Below are positions 56,944-64,000 of a stretch of 64,000 nt of DNA, piece by piece (the first letter of the stretch is position 1; the number at the start of each line of letters is the position of its first letter). The position numbers were made by a program, and so were the translations under genes. The stretch covers positions 620,001 through 684,000 of the forward strand of contig BRON01000013.1 in assembly GCA_024345305.1 (NCBI GenBank), written 5' to 3'. This DNA is from Mrakia gelida. Taxonomy: Eukaryota > Basidiomycota > Tremellomycetes > Cystofilobasidiales > Mrakiaceae. The notes beneath the pieces are model-generated. The model was not told the DNA's origin and did no database searches. It saw only the letters and a program-made list of their open reading frames with translations.

Positions 56944-59900
56944 ATGCTCTACATACTACCCATCGCCCTTCTCGCTTCGCTGCTCCAGCTCTCTCCCGCA
57001 GAGGCTGCCTATGGAGGAAACCCTTGTGAGTTGAAGTCGACGTCGAACGAGCTTTTTTGAGCTCGCTCCTCCCTCCCCTCCTCCCTCGCTGTTGTCGGTC
57101 GCTCACCTCCTTTCTTCGGTTCTTTTCTCCTCTTCTCAGACCGGCAGATGACCCATCGGTCCATCGTGAGCTCGCCAACGACCGTCGATGGTCAGAGCTT
57201 CGACTTTGTGATTGCAGGGTGAGTGGTCGCTCTCTTCTCTCGCGAGCTCAAACAAAGGGTCTTGCCGACAGCGCACAGAGAGCTCGTTGCTCGAGCAGCT
57301 TTGCTCGCAGACCTTCAAGAGAAGCGCTACTGACCAGAGCTCTCCTTTCAACCTCTACTTTGTGCTTCATCCTATCCTCCAACTCGTCTCTCAACTCTCT
57401 CGTCGTCGACCTTCCCTCCGTGAATCGTCACCTCGCTCCTCCCTCCGTTCTTCCTCCCTCCTCGTCCGACTCTCGCCTTCCACAGAGGAGGAGTCGCTGG
57501 TCTCGCTCTCGCTGCTCGGCTGAGTGAATGGTCGAATGTCACAGTCTGTGTCATCGAAGCTGGAGGAGATGGAACCGACGTTCAGGATCAGGTGAGTCTG
57601 GAATCAGGAACGGAGGGCAGGAGGAAAGGGGAACGAGAGGCTGGTCGCGTTTCAGCCCACCTCGCCTTGGCTGCTTTTCCTCCCTCCCCTGCCACGAGAA
57701 AACGCTAACGAGCTTTCTCGCCTTGCTCATCCAAAGATCAACATCCCTGGATACTCTTGTAAGTCGTTTTTCTGCTCCCTTCCCTTCTCCGAGGCTGTCC
57801 CTCCTTTCGACGCTGCGCTGATCGAGTCCGCGACCTCCTTCCCCCTCCTTTGCTCTCCTTGCCAACCCAGACCTCAACGCGCTCACCGGAACAGCATACG
57901 ATTGGCAGTACAAGACGACCGCTCAGGTCGATGCGAACGGGACCGTCAAGAGCTGGCCTCGAGGAAAGGGACTCGGAGGAAGGTTCGTCGCGTCCTCCTC
58001 TTCTCGTTTCTTCGCTCTCTCTTCGATTTTTGGCGGTGCTGACTCGATCTACCGTCTCTCAACACTTTCCTACCTCTTCAGTGGTGCTATCAACGGTCTC
58101 TTCTGGTGCGCATCTTCTCCCTCACCTCATCGAACATCCCAAGCCCGATTCAACGGACGAATGAATCGACTTTTTTCGGGAGACCTGTCACTTCGTTCGT
58201 CTTCGCTCCCCCAGAACTGATATCCTTCCTTCCTCCTCCCTTCTCGATATAGGACGAAGCCCTCAGAGGCTGAATATAACGCGTGAGTCTTCATTCTTCT
58301 GCCGAGTCAACATCGACGCTATTTCGATCTCGGATCCCCCATTTCACTGAAGTCGAGGACTCCCTCGCTTCTCGAGAACTCGAAGCTGACCATCCGACGA
58401 GCTTTTTGCGTTCTTTCTGCAGCTGGGGAACTCTCAACCCGAACACGGATGAGACCTGGGACTGGACTGAGATGAACAAGTACACTCAAAAGGCCGAAAC
58501 TTACACGTCAGTCGCGTCTCGTCTCGTCCTCGCGTTCGTTCGTTTCATCGCTCACTCTTCTCGCGTCTTCTTTCTTCCAGTCCTCCTTCCGCCGAACACA
58601 TCGCCTCATTCGGAATCATCGCCGATGCTTCATCACACGGCTCGTCTGGTCCTATTCAGAGCGGCTACCCTGCTTATCTGTACGCCGTCATGGAGAACTG
58701 GATCCCCACTTGGGTGAGTTTGCTCGCTCCTTTTCCACCGATTCTTCTCAAGCTGAACCTCGAGTATCTGCTTTGTTCTCGTCCCTCTCCCTTCTACTCC
58801 CACAGGTCGCTCTCGGTTTCACCGCTAAGGACCTTCACAACGGTGAGGGGCATGGCGTGAACATCTCGCCTAGCACGATCAGGACTTCGAATCAGACCCG
58901 ATGCGACTCCAACGCTGGTTACATCACTCCTCTGGCTCCTCGTACGTAGGGTTTCTGTCCTTGAGCCTTCGTGCGACCCGTTTACTGACCGTCTTCGTCG
59001 ATTCGACGCGTCTTCGTTTCTTAAAGGATCCAACCTGTTCGTTCTCTCTCTCGGTTTCTTGTTTTGAGAGACCTATGGATTGACCTAAGACGCTTCTCGT
59101 CTCTCCCCTCAGCGTCATCCTCACCGGATACCAGGTCACCAAGGTCAACTTCAACTCGACGACGTCTGGAGCTGCCGTCGCTGGAGGAGTCTCGTTCTCA
59201 GCCTCGAAGGGTTCGACCGTCTACACCGTCAATGCCAACAAAGAGGTCATCCTTTCGTGAGCTCATCTTTCTCTACGTCTACCAGCCTCTGAGAGAACTG
59301 CGGCTGACATTTCGTTGCTCGACGTTCGTTCCAGTGGAGGAGTCGTCGGCTCCGCTCAGATCCTTCAGCTTTCTGGAGTTGGGCCCGCCGACTTGATGAC
59401 CAACCTCGATATCGACTCGGTCGTAGATCTTCCTGTCGGATACAACGTCCAGGATCACTTCTCGACTTCGATCTCGTTCTCCGTCCCGACGGGAACGCTC
59501 GTCTGGGGATCGCTCATCGACGCGACGAACGCTGCTACCGCGCTCGCCTCCTACAAATCTGGAGACTACGCTGATTCTCAGTGGGATTACGTAAATGGGG
59601 GTGAGTAGCTTGATATCGCACCGATTCTCGACTTCGATCCGACCCTGCGACCTGAATCGCGACGAGGGCTCTCGACGCGTCGCGCTGGGCTCATCCGCTT
59701 CCGCTCTTGCTTTCTCCAGGAATCGGATACCCTTCTATGGAAGATATTGACTCGGACTATGCTGTGAGTCGCCAACTATGTTTTTGGCCTCTATCTTTCT
59801 ACTTCTGAGCCTCAAACTCTTCGATTCTCCGCTGACGCGTCTCGCGTCTCCCTCCTCTTCTCCCCTCCAGACCTACGCCTCCACCGCGACCTCTGCCCTC

Positions 59901-61932
59901 GCCGCCAACGTCAAGCTCATGACTGGCTACCAGACTCTTCCCGCCAACGTCGCTCTCGGACTTTCGGCTCAGTACGAGCTTCTCAACTCATGGATGTCTA
60001 CGGACGTCGGACAGCTCGAGGTACGTCGCGTCTTCCCCTCTAGATGGGCTGGAACGAGACTGAACGCTTCCGTTTCTTTCGTATGCAGGTCATCTTCAAC
60101 GCTCTCTCCGGAACCTCGAACGTTGGTATCCAGGTCGCTCTTCAGCATCCCTACTCGCGAGGCACGATTATGATCAACACAACCGACGCCTTCTCTCCAC
60201 CCGTCATCAACCCTGGTACGTTGATCTTCTTACTCTCGCCCATCGCTCAACTCCGATTGACTCTTCCTCTCTCGCTCGTTCAGGTTACCTCGGACTCGTT
60301 CGTCCCAACCATTCTTCTCCGTCGACTCTCCTCGACGCTCACTGACCTTCCATGCTCTTCCCTTTCTTCTCCAGGGCTACGACGTCGACATCATCAACAA
60401 GGGAATCCTCTTCGCTAGGAAGGTCGCTGCTACCGCACCCATGAGTGCTTTGACTCTCGTCGAGCAAGCTCCCTCAGCCGGACTCACCGACGACGCCCTG
60501 AACACCTGGATCGGAACCTCAGGCGGAACCGTTCGTCTTCTGTTTCGTTCCTACTCGCCGAAAGACCAAACTGAGTCTTCATCCTTATGCTCATCAGGAA
60601 TACCACCCTCTTGGATCGTGCTCAATGCTGCCTCAAGCAAAGGGAGGAGTCGTTTCCACCAAGCTCATCGTTCGTTCTTTTCATCTTGTTCTTTCTCTCG
60701 AGTCGCGACCAAAGCTGACATCGACTTTTTCCTTCTTTTCATTTAGGTCTACGGAACTACCAACCTTCGAGTCGTGAGTATCTGCTGCTCGTCTCATCTC
60801 GCTCGAGCTGTCGCTGAACTCGAACTCTTTCTTCTTCTCAGGTCGACGCGTCCATCATCCCTCTTCATCTCTCCTCCCACGTCATGTCGCCTTCCTACGC
60901 CATCGGAGAGAAAGCTGCCGATCTGATCAAAGCTCGGTACGGTGCAGCTGGAACATCCTCCTCGTCTTCCTCAGCAGCCGCTTCAGGAACAGCGACGGCC
61001 GCGAAGAAGTCGGCAGTTTCGTCGAGCGCTGCCGCCACTGCTACTGCTGGAAGCTCGAACGGAGCGGTCATCACTACTGGAATGAGTGCTACTACGAGGT
61101 CTGCAGTCATCGGCGGAGTTGTCGGAGGTGTTGGTGCCCTTGCTATCGGACTCGTGAGTGTTTCAACCTTTTCTTTTTTCGACGCGCTGCTTCTCTTCTC
61201 GAAGCTGACTCTCCTCACCTTTTTGTTCTCTCAGCTCGCCTTCTTCCTGATCAAGAGGCGAAACAACAAGTCGAAGGCCCCTCAGTCCTTCTACGCTCCC
61301 AACTCGGAGGACGACGACGCGTGGGGAGGAGGTTCGTTCCTCCTTGTTTTGCTTCCCGCTTTCGAGCTCGACTGACCATTATCCTCCGTTATCCCCCCTC
61401 ACAGGACACCAGAAGGAGCCCAACTACGGTGCTGCTGGAGCTGGAGCCGGTCTCGGAGCCGGGATGGGAGCTATGCGACTCGACTCGATGGGATCGAGGT
61501 CGACCGACGCTCTCGACGCTCCTCCCGCGGCTCCCTTCCAGAACAACCGACGAACGGGATCGATCGGATCTATGGACACCGCTGAGATGTACACTCACGA
61601 GCCTATGGAGGCAGGAGATCACTCTGGTGGCGGCGGCGGAGGAGGATGGTATCAGGTTCGTCGCGATTCTCCCTCTTCGAACGCGTCGTCGTTTCGCGAC
61701 TCGTCGAACTGATCCTCGTTTCCTTGACTCCTTCCTTCTTCACAGCCTACGGCGAACAGTCCGGGTGCCACTGCTTACCACGACAACAGCCCCGGAGGCT
61801 CTGTTCGTTCAGGATCGCCTCAACAGCAGCCCTACCTCGGCAGCGACTCGGCCTACCCTTCGTTCCCAACCCCAACCCAACCTGGCCAGATCTACAACTC
61901 TTCGAACCAGTACGGGAACGGTGGTCACTAGA
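56944..61932 (+). CDS. GMC (glucose-methanol-choline) oxidoreductase with C-terminal membrane anchor
   Basis: About 22 exons join to roughly 880 residues. The start MLYILPIALLASLLQLSPAE is a signal peptide. The FAD-binding fold follows: DFVIAGGGVAGLALAARLSE, VCVIEAGGDG, the GMC signature GKGLGGSGAINGLFW, and EVILSGGVVGSAQILQLSGV (GMC signature 2). The C-terminal substrate domain has GGTEYHPLGSCSMLPQ and LHLSSHVMSPSYAIGEKAAD, which carry the usual catalytic His positions. Unusually, after ADLIKARYG there is an Ala/Ser/Thr-rich linker of about 55 residues, a transmembrane helix (VIGGVVGGVGALAIGLLAFF), the basic stop IKRRNNKSK, and a cytosolic Gly/Ser/Gln-rich tail ending NQYGNGGH (TAG 61930-61932). 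Ordinary family members end after the FAD domain. Substrate (sugar, alcohol or aryl-alcohol) is unknown. A 10-nt exon lies at 59028-59037. Confidence 0.9.
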
Positions 61933-62383
61933 TATCTTCACTCTCTTCATATCCTTCCTTTGCATCTCCCTCTCTCTCTCTCCCTCTCTCCTTGCCCCTC
62001 TCGGACTCGCTGCTATCCCCTCACTGTCTTTGTTCGCTCGCTCGCTTTGTTTTCCCCTCCCGTTCCCTTGCTACACTTTTGCTGCTGCCCACGTTCCTTT
62101 GCTGTTCTGTTTTGCATTTCATTATTTCGAAACCACCCACGGACATTTACAATGCTTACTTTCCTTCTCATCGAAACGAGCAAATCTACGAGATGCACCG
62201 AGAGGGAGACGCTGCGGGAGAGAAGGGTTGAACGACGAGTCGAGGCGAATGCTTTCGCGCTCCCTCCCTCACCTCAACGTGTTCCCCTTCTTCTCTTTCC
62301 CCCTCCCTTCGCCTTTCTCTCCCTCCCTCCTCTCGGCCACCCTTCTCTCAATCCTCGCTTGGTGCTCGTGAACTTCGAGAGCT
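61933..62383. other. Intergenic region
   Basis: These 451 bp hold the GMC 3' UTR and the leader of the last gene. They are CT-rich with no supported coding frame or RNA gene. Confidence 0.45.
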
Positions 62384-64000
62384 ATGGATGCTCTCTCTTC
62401 CTCGCCTCCTTCGATGGTTGGCGATTCGTACACACCTTCGACTCCCTTCCCTTCCGTGATCGCATGGCAAGGAACTCCCAACAACGCACTCCGGGAGAGA
62501 ATCCTGGCAGCAGCTAGAGCAGGTACGTATATACATCTCCCTTTGTTCTGAACTCTTGAACTCTCATATAGACCTCGTCGTTTCTCCCTTCCCTTCCCTC
62601 TCCCTCCTCCTCCTTCCTTCCGTTCCCTCCCTCTCCTCCCCACCTCCCTCCTCTCCCTCTCTCAGATCCCAACGCGTTCCTCCCCTCTCAACATGCCAGC
62701 ACGAGCCAACTACCCCCTCCACCTAAACCCATCTTCCGACCTCGCCACTCCAACTCAGCATCCACTTCCTCGTCTTCCTCCTCGACGTCGTCCCTCTCGA
62801 AACGACCTCGACACAACTCCTCCTCCTCCTTCTCATCCCTTCGTTCAACTCCATCCCAAATAGAATCTTGCTCCTCCCTCTCATCCTCATCCAACTCGTC
62901 CTTCTACTCGCCAGCAACAACATCCAACCACGACAGCAAACGACTACGAGTGGGAGCGGTGGGGAAGAAGGTCCCGGCGGAGTCGACCAAGGGACGAGGG
63001 GAGGAGGTCGAGTCGGAGGATCGTTGGGATCTCGCTAGACTTCTTTCGGAAGTGGACGCCAGGATGTTGAAGCAGAAGCAGTCCAGCAGCTCAGCACTAC
63101 CAGGGAGATCGTCGTCGTCGTCCGCTAGGAGGTCAAGCACGGAACCAACACTCCCATCGTCGTCGAGAGGAGGAGGAGGAGGAGGAAGGTCAACGAGGGA
63201 GATCGCACCGCCGTCGACTTCCTCTGGACAAGGGATGGCCACGAGATCAGGTGGGAAGGGGAAGGAGAGGATGAGGTCCCTACATTCTCTTCCATTCATA
63301 GGAGAAGTCGTCGGTGGAGGAAGCAGCAGCAGCAGTTCTATGGAGGAGATCAAGACCACCAAGTCGGCGCCTCCTCCCTTCGACGACTACCTCAACCTCG
63401 GAGGGATGAACGAACCCATGGACGGCATCCTCGAGGACGACGGAGGAGTCGGGAAGAGTCTCAGCAGCCTCAAAATGAAGGATCCTTCAACCTCTCCACC
63501 TCATCCTCATCCTCCCCAGCAACAACCCCGACCCTTCCAACGAACCACCTCCCTCCAACTCCAGCAACCTCCTCCTCGCACCCATCTCTCCAACCCACCT
63601 CCTCTCCTCCGTCGAACAACAACCTCCCCAGTGCCTCCTCCCTCCCCACGAAAACCACGCTCGGCTCAAACCACCACCACAGCAGTCTTCTCCCCTCCTC
63701 CTCCACTCCCTCCTCTTCATCAACACCGAACAACCAAAGCTCTCTCCCCTCTCAAACAACTCATCAACTCCTCCAACCCCCAACAACCTTCCTCTCGCTC
63801 GTCGTCCACCTCTCAGCACCAACAACCACAGCCTTCCAAACCCAACCCATCTCAAGGAGGAGGGAGTAGATCCTCAGGTCCAGTAACCGTCGGGATCCCC
63901 CGTCGCTCAGCGAGTTCACTCTCGAAGGATCCAAGGAGGACGTTCAGACCGCCGTTCCTCAAGCAGCCACCTACTACCACGGCGATTCAGGTCCAAGCGA
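62384..64000 (+). CDS. Disordered Ser/Pro-rich protein, cut by right edge
   Basis: Exon 1 (62384-62522) encodes MDALSSSPPSMVGDSYTPST followed by PFPSVIAWQGTPNNALRERI and LAAARA. A GTACGT donor joins in frame to an acceptor at 62665, and exon 2 stays open to the window end (over 440 codons). It is Ser-, Pro- and Gln-rich with a few ordered-looking segments: SEDRWDLARLLSEVDARMLK (helical), FDDYLNLGGMNEPMDGILED (acidic), VTVGIPRRSASSLSKDPRRT and FRPPFLKQPP. The frame is supported by the absence of stops and by sensible composition. I do not recognise the family; composition suggests a nuclear or signalling scaffold. The C-terminus is missing. Confidence 0.65.

Noticed and set aside
62022..62520. 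Plus-strand frame spanning the GMC 3' UTR and the next start
   Set aside because: It is out of frame with the supported exon starting at 62384 and is Leu/Pro-rich from CT tracts.

Overview
The window is nuclear DNA of an intron-dense basidiomycete fungus. It holds sixteen whole genes and two cut by the window edges. Most are broken into many short exons by introns of about 50-200 nt that start GTGAGT, GTGAGC or GTTCGT, carry a GCTGAC or CTGAC branch site, and end CAG. Coding sequence is moderately GC-rich and uses CGA often for arginine. Gene families and intron style fit a Pucciniomycotina red yeast (Rhodotorula/Sporobolomyces type). That placement is inference; no rRNA or other marker is present.

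Layout, left to right. A J-domain co-chaperone (minus, cut by the left edge) is divergent from a DLT1-like membrane protein (plus). Then come a small putative mitochondrial protein, an allantoate-permease-type transporter of 16 exons (plus), an unrecognised conserved-looking protein (minus), an F-box protein (minus), and a divergent G-patch/zinc-finger/proline-rich protein (plus). A small secreted cysteine protein and a MYND-type zinc-finger gene with a broken frame follow (both plus). From about 16.3 to 33.7 kb everything is on the minus strand: a large RRM protein, an Msg5-type MAP-kinase phosphatase with repeated docking-like motifs, and a full-size ABCC transporter.

From 34.5 kb to the right edge everything is on the plus strand: a WRAP73/Wdr8 WD-repeat protein, GH16 glucanase copy 1, a kelch single-pass membrane protein, ADE2, GH16 glucanase copy 2, a TGL2-like lipase, a disordered Ser-rich protein, a GMC oxidoreductase with an unusual C-terminal membrane anchor, and the start of a disordered protein cut by the right edge.

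The genes do not form one pathway. The 38-62 kb stretch is rich in surface or secreted proteins (two GH16 enzymes, the kelch protein, the GMC enzyme). I see no CRISPR, rRNA, confident tRNA, transposon or viral element. The most notable signals are the recurrent intronic palindrome ACGCGT placed near branch sites, the exon-duplicated docking modules of the phosphatase, very small exons (down to 10 nt), and several genes whose frames do not close cleanly.
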